Shown: in pieces, positions 1 to 10,756 of the stretch
Numbering within the stretch: the first letter of the stretch is position 1
Layout of the letters: every line of letters starts with the position of its first letter
Assembly (NCBI GenBank): GCA_017434455.1
Contig: JAFRFG010000009.1
Location: forward strand, 1-36,118
DNA: 36,118 nucleotides
Source: Thermoguttaceae bacterium
GTDB taxonomy: Bacteria; Planctomycetota; Planctomycetia; Pirellulales; Thermoguttaceae
Direction: 5' to 3'
Translations under genes and position numbers: made by a program
The notes under the pieces: model-generated
The model's input: the letters and a program-made list of their open reading frames with translations, nothing else
Databases searched by the model: none
What the model was told of the DNA's origin: nothing

Positions 1-221
1 CCCGAGGAGACGCTTCCGCCGGGGGAGTTGATGTAGAGGTTGATGTCGGCGCGAGGGTTATCCTTGTAGAGGAACAGCAGCTGCGCGACGACCGCGTTGG
101 CGACCTTGTCGTCGATGCCGGTGCCCAGAAAGATAATGCGGTCTTTCAGCAGCCGGCTGTAGATGTCGTACATCCGCTCTTCGCGGCCGCTTTTTTCAAT
201 CACGTAAGGGATAGATGACAC
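1..221 (-). CDS. clpP: ATP-dependent Clp protease proteolytic subunit, paralogue 2 (N-terminal part, cut by window edge)
   Basis: The reading frame starts at a GTG (219-221) with AAGGA eight bases upstream and runs off the left edge after about 73 codons. The translation contains [20 protein letters not shown] followed by a segment ending in [13 protein letters not shown], the classic N-terminal half of ClpP (strand/helix hydrophobic pocket residues and the glycine-rich oxyanion loop before the active serine). The catalytic Ser, His and Asp lie outside the window. It lies 69 bases downstream of a second complete clpP on the same strand, so the two are probably cotranscribed. In families with paired clpP genes the products can form mixed tetradecamers with ClpX or ClpA/C; that partner choice is inference. 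Family assignment is very secure. Confidence 0.93.
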   Translation of the reverse strand, partial: MSSIPYVIEKSGREERMYDIYSRLLKDRIIFLGTGIDDKVANAVVAQLLFLYKDNPRADINLYINSPGGSVSS

Positions 222-290
222 AGTGTTTATCCTTGCTGTTTATGATCGGTGATTCTTTGTAAATTTCAGCGGTGGCGAGTGTTTCCCGCG

Positions 291-977
291 TTACTTGTCC
301 CCTTTGGCCGCCTCGTTGACCTGACGGGTCAGGATATCGTCGATCAGACCGTACTCCTTCGCCTCTTCGCTGGACAGATAATAGTCGCGGTCGACGTCTT
401 TGGCGATCTGCTCGACGCTGCGGCCGGTGTGGAACGAGAGGATTTCGTTCAGGACGGTCCGCGCCTTGAGGATCTCTTTGGCCTGGATCTCGATGTCCGA
501 AACCTGGCCCCCCACCCCGCCGCTGGGCTGATGGATCATCATCTTCGAGTGCGGCAGGGCGAAGCGCTTCCCTTTGGCGCCGCCGGCCAGCAGAATCGCC
601 GCGCCGCTGGCCGCCAGGCCGACGCAGTAGGTCGCCACCGGGCAGGTGAGCATATTCATCGTGTCGTAGATCGCCAGGGTCGCGGTCACGCTTCCGCCGG
701 GGGAATTGATGTAGAAGTGGATATCTTTGCGGCGGTTGTCGCTTTGCAGATAGAGGAGCTTCATCACCAGGTCGTTCGCCTTGAAGTCGTCGATCTCCCC
801 CTGCAGGAAGATAATCCGGTTATCGAGCAAAATATCGACGTGGGTCATGCTCCGCTGGCGCTGATAGTCGCCGCGGTAATCGGCGCGCGGCGACGACGTG
901 TACGTGTCGCGGATGGCCGGCCCCGGAAGGATGATGTTCGGCTGGAACGGTTCGTTCGGCATAGAGTCTTTCTGCAT
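291..977 (-). CDS. clpP: ATP-dependent Clp protease proteolytic subunit, paralogue 1
   Basis: A 228-residue serine protease subunit that assembles into the barrel degrading proteins fed by Clp ATPases in the cytoplasm. The catalytic triad is visible: Ser124 in [14 protein letters not shown], His149 in MMIHQPSGG and Asp198 in DRDYYLS, each exactly 27 residues beyond the E. coli mature numbering. The first 40 or so residues are an extended N-terminus relative to mature E. coli ClpP. A second start at codon 6 (MPNEPFQ) is possible; neither has a strong Shine-Dalgarno. It is the first gene of a two-clpP operon, preceded by a promoter-like element at 1093-1122 and a hairpin at 1045-1084. All three triad residues are present, so this paralogue should be active. 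Confidence 0.96.
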   Translation of the reverse strand: MQKDSMPNEPFQPNIILPGPAIRDTYTSSPRADYRGDYQRQRSMTHVDILLDNRIIFLQGEIDDFKANDLVMKLLYLQSDNRRKDIHFYINSPGGSVTATLAIYDTMNMLTCPVATYCVGLAASGAAILLAGGAKGKRFALPHSKMMIHQPSGGVGGQVSDIEIQAKEILKARTVLNEILSFHTGRSVEQIAKDVDRDYYLSSEEAKEYGLIDDILTRQVNEAAKGDK

Positions 978-1044
978 AGGTGGCTTTTAGGCCTTTCGTC
1001 TTAAGTTCCCTATTCGGATTTGGTTTCGGTATCCTCTATATTTT

Positions 1045-1084
1045 AGCGGGCCGAGAAAATTGTCTATTCTTTCTCCGGCCCGCT
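1045..1084 (-). other. Leader hairpin upstream of the clpP pair
   Basis: AGCGGGCCG at 1045-1053 pairs with CGGCCCGCT at 1076-1084, with a 22-base loop that can extend the stem by a few A-T pairs. It would lie at the very 5' end of an mRNA starting from the promoter at 1093-1122. There is no U-run close to it on the minus strand. It may stabilise or regulate the clpP transcript; the role is inferred. Confidence 0.5.
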
Positions 1085-1092
1085 CCTTTCGT

Positions 1093-1122
1093 ATTATAGG
1101 GAGACAGTCCGGCGATTGTCAC
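1093..1122 (-). promoter_or_regulatory. Predicted sigma70-type promoter for clpP operon
   Basis: On the minus strand GTGACA (1117-1122) and a perfect TATAAT (1093-1098) are separated by 18 bases. Transcription would start near 1086, about 110 bases before the clpP start codon. The rest of the 339-base divergent gap 978-1316 holds the hairpin at 1045-1084 and a forward promoter candidate at 1208-1235. Confidence 0.55.
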
Positions 1123-1207
1123 CTTTTTTCCGGGATTTTTCAAGAGTAAAAATTTTCGCCCTTCCGGCTGAATAAAGAGCTTAGAGCGTTATTGCCCCGT
1201 TGGCTCC

Positions 1208-1235
1208 TTGGTTTTTTGCCGCGGCTTGGTAAAAT
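1208..1235 (+). promoter_or_regulatory. Predicted promoter for the SUMF1-domain gene
   Basis: TTGGTT (1208-1213), 16-base spacer, TAAAAT (1230-1235). It lies about 80 bases before the start codon at 1317. The -35 is a modest match, so this is a candidate only. Confidence 0.35.
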
Positions 1236-1316
1236 AGAGGATAATCAACAACTGTCACTGCCGGTTTTTCGCCGGTTAGCTTCCCTGCTGCATTCACCCG
1301 CATCGGAGAGTTCCCA

Positions 1317-2441
1317 ATGAAACAACTCGCCCTTTTATCCGCCGCGCTTTTGATTTGCGCCGGCGCCCTTGCCCAAGATCTCAGCGATAACCCGGCCGCC
1401 CAATCGAGTCTTCCCTGGCTCGAAAACCCGGTTGAGTGCCCCGACAGCCAGGCCGACGACGAGGCCTCGATGAAGCCGTACGTCGAAACCCTTCAGTCCA
1501 ACAAAGCCGGTGTCACCGTCACCTTTAAGATGATCCCGATCAAGGGCGGCACCTTCACGATGGGTTCGGCCAACGGCGAAAAGGACGAGCAGCCGACCTT
1601 CGAGGCGACCGTCGCCCCGTTCTGGATGGAAGAGCACGAAGTCACCTGGGACGAGTACCAGCTCTTCGCCCTCGGCTACCTGGCCAAGGCCCGCGAGGCC
1701 GGCACGGTCACCGGCACCGAGCGTGACGCGGTGGCCGACGCCATGGCGATGCCGACCGCCCCGTACAGCATTGGGACGATCAGCTACAACAAGAGCAACG
1801 AGACCAACTACCCCGCCAGCGGCATGACCCGCTACGCCGCGCAGATGTACTGCAAGTGGCTCACCGCCATCACCGGCCGCTACTATCGTCTGCCGACCGA
1901 GCAAGAGTGGGAATACGCCTGCCGCGCCGGTTCCGAAACCGAGTATAACTTCGGCGACGATGCCGCTGATCTCGACAAGTACGCCTGGTTCCTCGACAAC
2001 TCCGCCGACGGCTACAGCCCGGTGATGCAGAAACAGCCGAACGCCTGGGGCCTCTACGATATGCACGGCAACGTCTGCGAGTGGGTGATGGACCAGTACG
2101 ACAAGAAGGCCTACGACAAGTTCTCCAAGGGGGAGGTCGCCACGCCGTTCGTCACCCCCAAGAAGCCGCTTTCCGTCTATAAGATGTTCGACGAGATCGC
2201 CCGCGGCGGTTCCTGCGCCGACACCGCCGCCGACTGCCGCTGCGCCCGCCGTATCGTCTCCAATAAGGAGTGGAAAAAGCAGGACCCGCAGTTCCCGCAG
2301 AGCATTTGGTGGATGACCGAAGCCCCGTTCGTCGGCTTCCGCGTCGTCCGTCCGCTCGCCGTCCCGACCGAGGATGAGGCGAAGCTCTTCGAGCCCGATG
2401 TCAACGTCTGGTTCAAGTACAAGGAACTGAACCCCCGCTGA
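1317..2441 (+). CDS. Exported SUMF1/formylglycine-generating-enzyme-fold protein
   Basis: A 374-residue protein with a signal peptide (residues 1-19, cleavage after AGALA). From about residue 70 it has the SUMF1 (FGE-sulfatase) fold: IKGGTFTMGS (75-84), RLPTEQEWEYACRAG (191-205), GLYDMHGNVCEWVMD (245-259), RGGSCADTAADC (296-307) and the closing VGFRVVRP (339-346). The start follows GGAGAG by six bases. In copper-dependent FGE two cysteines sit a few residues apart after the RGGS motif in a CxxxxC pattern; here cysteines are at 300, 307 and 309 and the typical SxxCxxxxC arrangement is not evident, so formylglycine synthesis is not supported. Such proteins often act as secreted lectin-like or modulatory domains. 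It is monocistronic, with its own terminator. Family call is secure, function open. Confidence 0.9.
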   Translation: MKQLALLSAALLICAGALAQDLSDNPAAQSSLPWLENPVECPDSQADDEASMKPYVETLQSNKAGVTVTFKMIPIKGGTFTMGSANGEKDEQPTFEATVAPFWMEEHEVTWDEYQLFALGYLAKAREAGTVTGTERDAVADAMAMPTAPYSIGTISYNKSNETNYPASGMTRYAAQMYCKWLTAITGRYYRLPTEQEWEYACRAGSETEYNFGDDAADLDKYAWFLDNSADGYSPVMQKQPNAWGLYDMHGNVCEWVMDQYDKKAYDKFSKGEVATPFVTPKKPLSVYKMFDEIARGGSCADTAADCRCARRIVSNKEWKKQDPQFPQSIWWMTEAPFVGFRVVRPLAVPTEDEAKLFEPDVNVWFKYKELNPR

Positions 2442-2490
2442 TACGCGCGGTTCTTCCCTTCGGGGGCCCCAAGCCCCCCAAAAGACCTTT

Positions 2491-2531
2491 CGGCGGATGG
2501 CCTGCCTCGGGCGGGCTTTCCGCCGTTTTTT
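2491..2531 (+). terminator. Rho-independent terminator after the SUMF1-domain gene
   Basis: CGGCGGA (2491-2497) pairs with TCCGCCG (2519-2525), the interior is GC-rich and can pair further, and a T-run follows directly. Confidence 0.75.
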
Positions 2532-2538
2532 ATATATC

Positions 2539-2566
2539 TTGTCTTTTATAGTGCCGGGGTTATAAT
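2539..2566 (+). promoter_or_regulatory. Predicted sigma70-type promoter for thrS
   Basis: TTGTCT (2539-2544), 16-base spacer and a perfect TATAAT (2561-2566). The leader to the thrS start at 2620 would be about 47 bases, too short for a T-box. Confidence 0.6.
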
Positions 2567-2619
2567 CACACCTCTAAAGGCGGTGTTTCCCCGCCGTTAT
2601 ATGTTGAGGAGAAGAGAAA

Positions 2620-4602
2620 ATGCTGAAAGTCATTCTGCCGGATGGTGCGGCCAAAGAGTTTGAACAGAGCGTGACCGTGTTAGACGTCGCCCGTTCGATC
2701 GGGACGAGTCTCGGCAAGGCGACGGTCGCGGGTATTCTCAGTGTCGACGGGGAAACCGACGACCAGGGGAATCCCCTTTCCCGCACGGTCTCGGCCGATA
2801 CGACCCTCCCCGAGTCGGGGACCGTCTCGCTGCGCCTGATCACCAAGAAAGACCAGGAAGCTCTCGATATTCTGCGTCACTCCACCGCCCACATCATGGC
2901 CCGCGCGGTGATGCGCCTGTTCCCGAACGTCCAGCTCGCCTTCGGCCCGACGGTCGAAAACGGCTTCTATTACGACTTTCTCCTCGACGAGTCGATCACC
3001 GAGGAGGGGTTCAAGGCGATCGAGGCCGAAATGGCGAAGATCATCAAGGCCGACGAGCCGTTCGAGCGGATCGAAATGTCCCGCGACAAGGCGATCGAGC
3101 TGCTCGCCTCGATGGGCCAGACCCTCAAGGTCGACCACCTCAAGACCGGTCTGGCCGAAAACGACGTCGTCTCGTTCTACCGCCAGGGAGAGTTCCTCGA
3201 CCTGTGCCGCGGCCCGCACATCGTCTCGCCGAAGATCATCGGCGCCTTCAAAGTGATGTCGGTCGCCGGCGCCTACTGGAAGGGGGACGTCAACAACGTC
3301 CAGCTTCAGCGCCTCTACGGGACCGCCTTCTTCGACAAAAAAGAGCTCGACGCCTACATCACCCGGATGGAAGAGGCCAAAAAGCGCGATCACCGCGTCT
3401 TGGGCAAGCGTCACGAGCTGTTTATGGTCGATCCGGCCGTCGGCAGCGGCCTGGTCGTCTGGCTCCCTAAGGGGGCGATCATCCGCCACGAGCTGGAGAC
3501 CTTCCTCTACAAAGAGCTGATCAAGCGCAAGTACCAGCCGGTCTACTCCCCGGTTATCTGCCGCGTCGAGCTGTTCGAGACCAGCGGCCACTATCCGTAC
3601 TACGCCGACAGCCAGTTCCCGCCGATGGTCCTCGACGACGGCGACCGCTACCTCCTGCGGCCGATGAACTGCCCCCTGCACGTGATGGTTTATAACTCCC
3701 GTCCGCGCTCCTACCGCGATCTGCCGTTGCGCATTGCCGAGTTCGGGAACGTCCATCGTTTCGAGCAGTCCGGTGAGCTCAGCGGTCTGACCCGCGTGCG
3801 CGGTTTCACGCAGGACGACGCCCATATCTTCTGCACCGAAGACCAGGTCGAAGACGAGTTCCGCCAGTGCATCGACATGACGCTGATGGTTCTGCGGACG
3901 ATGGGCTTTGAAGATTACGAGGTGCGTCTGAGCTTCCGCGACTGGAAGAGCGACAAGTACGTCGGCGACCCCGAGAACTGGAAAAAGGCCCAGGCGGCGC
4001 TGGAGAAGGTCTGCCGCTCGATGAACCTCCCCAAACTCGACATCGTCGAGGGGGAAGCGGCCTTCTACGGCCCGAAGGCCGACTTTATCGTCCGTGACTG
4101 CATCGGCCGCAAGTGGCAGCTGGGGACCGTCCAGCTCGACTACAACCTCCCCAGCCCGCAGCGCTTCAACCTCGAGTACGTCGGGGCCGACAACAAGCCG
4201 CACCAGCCGGTGATGATCCACCGCGCGCCGTTCGGCTCGTTCGAGCGCTTCACCGGCATTTTGACCGAGCATTTCGCCGCGGCGTTCCCGCTTTGGCTGG
4301 CCCCCGAGCAGGTCCGCGTCCTGACGGTCAGCGAGAAGTTCAACGACTACGCCCAAAAGGTGGAGCAGAAGTTCCTCGACGCCGGCCTGCGCGCTTCTGC
4401 CGACCTGCGCAGCGAGAAGATCGGCGCCAAGGTCCGTGAGGGCCGCCTCGATCTGGTCCCCTATCTGTGCGTGGTCGGCGCCAACGAGGAAGAGGCCGGA
4501 ACGGTCTCGGTCCGCAGCCGCCGCGACGGGGAGCTCGGCACCAAGCCGGTCGACGAGCTGATCGCCGCGCTCAAGCGGGAGATCGAGGAAAAGCGTATCT
4601 AA
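2620..4602 (+). CDS. thrS: Threonyl-tRNA synthetase
   Basis: A 660-residue class II synthetase that charges tRNA-Thr in the cytoplasm; length is close to the 642 of E. coli. Domain order: TGS domain (about 1-62), editing domain with HSTAH (87-91) and DLCRGPH (194-200), catalytic core and C-terminal anticodon-binding domain from about 565. The zinc ligands of the active site are present at Cys351 (MNCPLH), His402 (DDAHIF) and His534 (MIHRAPFGS), and motif 3 is visible around GSFERFTGIL. Editing of mischarged Ser should therefore be intact. The start has AGGAGA about nine bases upstream. It appears monocistronic, between a clear promoter and a strong terminator. A 653-codon open frame on the opposite strand is a GC-driven shadow. 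Confidence 0.98.
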   Translation: MLKVILPDGAAKEFEQSVTVLDVARSIGTSLGKATVAGILSVDGETDDQGNPLSRTVSADTTLPESGTVSLRLITKKDQEALDILRHSTAHIMARAVMRLFPNVQLAFGPTVENGFYYDFLLDESITEEGFKAIEAEMAKIIKADEPFERIEMSRDKAIELLASMGQTLKVDHLKTGLAENDVVSFYRQGEFLDLCRGPHIVSPKIIGAFKVMSVAGAYWKGDVNNVQLQRLYGTAFFDKKELDAYITRMEEAKKRDHRVLGKRHELFMVDPAVGSGLVVWLPKGAIIRHELETFLYKELIKRKYQPVYSPVICRVELFETSGHYPYYADSQFPPMVLDDGDRYLLRPMNCPLHVMVYNSRPRSYRDLPLRIAEFGNVHRFEQSGELSGLTRVRGFTQDDAHIFCTEDQVEDEFRQCIDMTLMVLRTMGFEDYEVRLSFRDWKSDKYVGDPENWKKAQAALEKVCRSMNLPKLDIVEGEAAFYGPKADFIVRDCIGRKWQLGTVQLDYNLPSPQRFNLEYVGADNKPHQPVMIHRAPFGSFERFTGILTEHFAAAFPLWLAPEQVRVLTVSEKFNDYAQKVEQKFLDAGLRASADLRSEKIGAKVREGRLDLVPYLCVVGANEEEAGTVSVRSRRDGELGTKPVDELIAALKREIEEKRI

Positions 4603-4663
4603 AAGCCGTTTCGGCCTGCCTTTAAGGCACCTGCCATTCACTTAAAGAACGTCAAGAAAAGAG

Positions 4664-4698
4664 GGAAGAGGAGCTCGCGAGCCCCTCTTCCTTTTTTT
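4664..4698 (+). terminator. Rho-independent terminator after thrS
   Basis: GGAAGAGG (4664-4671) pairs with CCTCTTCC (4684-4691); an inner GCTC/GAGC stem extends the hairpin, and seven Ts follow at 4692-4698. It also lies between convergent genes (thrS and the regulator at 4746). Confidence 0.85.
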
Positions 4699-4745
4699 GT
4701 TACGCGCCGTGCCCTTTCCGGACCTAGGACGCGTTCGTCGTCGTG

Positions 4746-5318
4746 TCAGACCAATTCTTTGCGTTGACCGACCAGCGTGCGCAGCCGCTCGGCCAGAAGG
4801 GCCGAGTCGAACGGCTTGCGGAACGTCTCGTTGATGCTCGATCGTTCAAAGCTGGTGTCTCCACCGTCATTGGGAAGCAGCGCGATAAGAATCACTTCGG
4901 TGAACTCGGAACTGCGGCGCAGATTCTGACAGATCTGAAGCGCCTCCGCGCGACCGATCGAGAAGTCAACGATGATGCAGTCCGGATGGAAGCTCTCCGC
5001 TTGAATCCCGGCGTCGAAGCCGCTGGCGGCGACCGCCACCTTGAACGACTTCTCGATCGGGAGTTCGCGCTTCACATTGTCGATCAAGACCTGATCCTGA
5101 GCGACGATGAGGACCTTAGCCAGAGTCTCGTCTTCGAGTGTCCCCAGCGGCATCCCGTGCTCTTTCAGGAACTTGATCAGGTATTCTCGGGGAATACGGC
5201 GGTCCTGTGAACCAGGAATCCGGTACCCCTTCAGGCGACCTGAGTCAAACCATTTGCTGACGGTGCGCGGGGCCACCTTACAGATCTTGGCAACCTGACC
5301 AGTTGTAAAAACCTTCAT
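4746..5318 (-). CDS. HTH (MerR/excisionase-like) DNA-binding protein with C-terminal receiver-like domain
   Basis: The start is placed at the ATG at 5316-5318, giving 190 residues (MKVFTTGQVAKICKVAPRTV), because GGAG lies eight bases upstream; an upstream in-frame ATG at 5366 lacks a ribosome site. Residues 1-55 form a winged helix-turn-helix of the MerR/excisionase type. Residues 65-185 resemble a response-regulator receiver: a KVLIV first strand, the candidate phospho-acceptor Asp in IIVDFSIG and the conserved Lys in FRKPFD. The acidic pair after strand 1 is reduced to a single Asp (VAQDQ), and the usual Thr/Ser after strand 4 is Ala (LIALL), so phosphorylation may be weak or replaced by another signal. 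No kinase is adjacent. The upstream leader is unusually long. It is likely a DNA-binding regulator; its targets are unknown. Confidence 0.85.
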   Translation of the reverse strand: MKVFTTGQVAKICKVAPRTVSKWFDSGRLKGYRIPGSQDRRIPREYLIKFLKEHGMPLGTLEDETLAKVLIVAQDQVLIDNVKRELPIEKSFKVAVAASGFDAGIQAESFHPDCIIVDFSIGRAEALQICQNLRRSSEFTEVILIALLPNDGGDTSFERSSINETFRKPFDSALLAERLRTLVGQRKELV

Positions 5319-5392
5319 TGCAGGCTCTCCGTTTTTGATAACGCCTTTGTTTCCAGGGTTGGACAAATCTCCCTTTCGTCCTCACCTGACTA

Positions 5393-5460
5393 CCTCGGTC
5401 GATCGGCAACGCCGTCCCTAGCGGTAAGATCCCGCAAGTATCCGACTTTCCGTACCGAGG
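5393..5460 (-). ncRNA. Candidate structured leader RNA upstream of the HTH/receiver gene
   Basis: On the minus strand CCTCGGT (5454-5460) and ACCGAGG (5393-5399) close a 68-base domain that contains two internal hairpins, GCGG/CCGC and CGGC/GCCG. It ends about 75 bases before the start codon. This compact multi-branched arrangement is typical of a cis-regulatory RNA, but I do not recognise a known riboswitch consensus. The wider gap 5319-6078 (760 bases) contains no convincing ORF, only this element, further GC-rich inverted repeats near 5480-5520, and the hairpin at 5994-6029. Confidence 0.35.
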
Positions 5461-5993
5461 TTCGAGAACGATAGCTCCTTCCGCCGGCCGGTCGAACCGA
5501 CCCAAGCGGCGAAGCCGCAGTAACCACCTCTTTTCTGAACCATCCTAGCTCGGAACATCTTCCGACACGGAAGAGTTCACCAGAGGTTTTCAGGCGTTTA
5601 ACCCTCCCACGTTTTTAGCAGGGACGGAAACACCCATACCGTCAACCTCGCCGCGCTCCGTCAAAGAGCCGCAGGTCATAACGAAGGTGTTTCCAAAAGG
5701 GGAAGATTCAAACCCTTATTTGGCACTAGCACGTTAATCGGAAATTTCATTTCCCCAACTTTAATCGCTTTTATCTTTCTTTCTAGTGAAATCATTCTTT
5801 TTGAACTTTCGGATTTTTCCCCCCCATCCCAAAGAACACAAACCGGACGCGCTCCCCCCGGCCCAAAAGAAGCGGTAGTCCGGCAGCACCCATTAAACCT
5901 TGCTTGTTTTACCTAAATTATCTGTTTCCTTTAAGAAAAGCGCCCTTCCGGCCGCCTTTTTTTATAAAATAAACAAGATAAGCAAGAAATGCG

Positions 5994-6029
5994 CGCGGGA
6001 CTAAAAGTAACGGCTCTTTTAGTCCCGCG
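5994..6029 (-). terminator. Terminator-like hairpin downstream of valS
   Basis: A perfect 14-bp stem (5994-6007 with 6016-6029) encloses an 8-base loop. On the minus strand it is followed by a T-rich but interrupted stretch; on the plus strand a T-rich stretch also follows. It lies 50 bases past the valS stop codon. Confidence 0.65.
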
Positions 6030-6078
6030 ATTTCTTCTTTTTGTGCTTTTTTCCCCCGGCTCGGGGCGAGGTCGCTCT

Positions 6079-9156
<3,078 letters not shown>

Positions 9157-9278
9157 TTTTATTGTTATCCTCCGGCCTTTGCGCCGGAAACCCTCCCATT
9201 GCCTTATAGAGGGTTTCCCTAGTGTAAAAATCGCCCCATATTTTATCAGATCAGCGCCCCGCCGGGAAGGGTCGATTC

Positions 9279-9307
9279 TTGACACCGCCCCGGCGAACTG
9301 CTCTAAT
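9279..9307 (+). promoter_or_regulatory. Predicted sigma70-type promoter for yqhD
   Basis: A perfect TTGACA (9279-9284), a 17-base spacer and TCTAAT (9302-9307). The leader to the start codon at 9432 would be about 115 bases. Confidence 0.6.
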
Positions 9308-9431
9308 AGTTAAGTGTAAACCCCCTTATAATTGTCACCCCTGACACAGATTTATCACCCTTAACAAAAACCCTTTAGCGTACCCTTTAACACGGCAATA
9401 TCACTACAAAAACCGACAGGAGTAACGATCT

Positions 9432-10601
9432 ATGGAAAATTTCCGCTATCAGAACACCACCGAAGTCGTCTTCGGCAAGGGGCAAACCGCCCTTCTTCCG
9501 CAGCTCCTCAAAGAATACGCCCCCGCCAATCCCAAGATTCTCCTGACCTACGGCGGCGGCTCGATTAAGAGCAACGGCGCCTACGATCAGGTCAAATCCG
9601 CCCTGGCCGGCTTCGATCTGCTGGAGTTCGGCGGCATCGAACCGAACCCGCAGTACTCCACACTGATGAAGGCCGTCGAGATCGTCAAAGCCGAGGGGGT
9701 GAACTTTCTTCTGGCCGTCGGCGGCGGCTCGACCCTCGACGGGACGAAGTTCATCGCCGCGGCGTCAAAACTTGACTGCGCCGACCCGTGGGACGCGATC
9801 CTCGAGAAGCAGAACCCCGTCACCGACGCGGTCCCCCTGGCCGACGTCATCACCCTGCCGGCGACCGGCTCGGAGACCAACGGCTTCGCGGTGATCTCCA
9901 AGAAAGAAGAGACCAAAAAGCTCGCCTTCTGGTCGAAAGCGGTCTTCCCGAAGTTCTCGATCATCGACCCGTCTTTCACCTTTACCCTTCCTCCGCGCCA
10001 GACGGCCAACGGGATCGCCGATACCTTCGTCCACGTCGTCGAGCAGTACGTCACCCATCCGCAGGACTGCCCCCTGCAGGACCGTCAGGCCGAGGCGATT
10101 CTCCTGGCGCTGGTCGAGGCCGCCCCGCGCGTTTTGGCCAACCCGAACGACTACCAGGCCCGCGCCAACATCTTCTGGATGGCGACCCAGGCGCTCAACG
10201 GCTGGCTGAACGTCGGCACCGTCCAGTGCTGGGCAATCCACGCCATCGGCCATGAACTCACCGCCCAGGTCGGGGTCGACCACGGCCGTTCCCTGGCGCT
10301 GGTCCTCCCCGGGATGTGGCGTCAGCAGCGCCAAGAGAAGGGAGAGAAGATCGCCCAGCTCGGCCGCCGGGTCTTCGGCATCGCCGGCGATAACCTGGAC
10401 GAAGTCATCGATGCGACCATCGCCCGAACGATCGCCTTCTTCGAGTCGCTCGGCATTCACGCGACGCGCCGGGAGTACGGCGTGACCGACGCGGTAATCG
10501 GCGCCGTGGCCGAGATGATCGCCAGCCGCGGGGTGAAGATCGGCGACCGCGGCAATATCGGAAAGCAGGAGATTATCGAGATTCTCAACCTTTGCGACTG
10601 A
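9432..10601 (+). CDS. yqhD: NADPH-dependent iron-family alcohol/aldehyde dehydrogenase (YqhD/BdhA type)
   Basis: A 389-residue group III (metal-dependent) alcohol dehydrogenase. It is collinear with E. coli YqhD over the full length: TYGGGSIK (39-46), LEFGGIEPNP (64-73), LLAVGGGSTLDGTKFIAAA (93-111), LPATGSETN (142-150) and the metal ligands Asp197, His201 (DTFVH), His270 and His284. GGGS near 97-100 contacts the cofactor; YqhD prefers NADPH. The enzyme reduces short aldehydes to alcohols in the cytoplasm and could serve redox balance in fermentation or detoxify aldehydes. An upstream consensus promoter suggests solid expression. The next gene (VWA protein) begins 155 bases downstream across hairpin-rich DNA. 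The family is secure; the substrate is not determined by sequence. Confidence 0.95.
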   Translation: MENFRYQNTTEVVFGKGQTALLPQLLKEYAPANPKILLTYGGGSIKSNGAYDQVKSALAGFDLLEFGGIEPNPQYSTLMKAVEIVKAEGVNFLLAVGGGSTLDGTKFIAAASKLDCADPWDAILEKQNPVTDAVPLADVITLPATGSETNGFAVISKKEETKKLAFWSKAVFPKFSIIDPSFTFTLPPRQTANGIADTFVHVVEQYVTHPQDCPLQDRQAEAILLALVEAAPRVLANPNDYQARANIFWMATQALNGWLNVGTVQCWAIHAIGHELTAQVGVDHGRSLALVLPGMWRQQRQEKGEKIAQLGRRVFGIAGDNLDEVIDATIARTIAFFESLGIHATRREYGVTDAVIGAVAEMIASRGVKIGDRGNIGKQEIIEILNLCD

Positions 10602-10620
10602 TATTTTTGCGTGAGAAAGA

Positions 10621-10641
10621 GCGTTTTTGCGCTAAAAACGC
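10621..10641 (+). other. Short hairpin just downstream of yqhD
   Basis: GCGTTTTT (10621-10628) pairs perfectly with AAAAACGC (10634-10641) around a 5-base loop, 20 bases after the yqhD stop codon. No U-run follows, so it is either a weak terminator or a 3' end stabiliser. Confidence 0.5.
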
Positions 10642-10647
10642 ACCGGC

Positions 10648-10705
10648 TGCCGGCAGAAAAGAAAATTTTCGCGTTTTTTCGCGCAACATTTTCTTTTTGC
10701 CGGCA
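10648..10705 (+). other. Large imperfect inverted repeat between yqhD and the VWA gene
   Basis: The arm 10648-10665 (TGCCGGCA then an A-rich stretch) is complementary, with one bulge, to 10689-10705 (T-rich then TGCCGGCA). The loop contains a nested CGCG/CGCG pair. It is not followed by a T-run, so a processing site or attenuator is as likely as a terminator. Confidence 0.5.
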
Positions 10706-10756
10706 ACTGTCTTAGCTGTGGGTTGGCTGTTTTTTCCAAAGAAAGGAAAGATATTT

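Noticed and set aside
1317..2441. Active formylglycine-generating enzyme
   Set aside because: The SUMF1 fold is clear, but the cysteine arrangement of the copper site is not evident and no sulfatase gene is nearby.
2680..4641. 653-codon open frame antisense to thrS
   Set aside because: The plus-strand thrS has all motifs; the antisense translation is rich in Arg/Asp/Val/Leu with no family signal, as expected for a GC-rich shadow frame.
4746..5318. Phage excisionase
   Set aside because: The HTH is of that type, but the receiver-like domain and lack of any integrase or att site argue for a chromosomal regulator.
5393..5460. Assignment of the leader domain to a c-di-GMP, guanidine or SAM riboswitch
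   Set aside because: Only short words resemble those consensus sequences; the conserved cores do not align, so it is left as unassigned.
5725..5745. Possible sigma54 promoter (TTGGCAC word)
   Set aside because: The GC of the -12 element is not at the required ten-base spacing from the GG.
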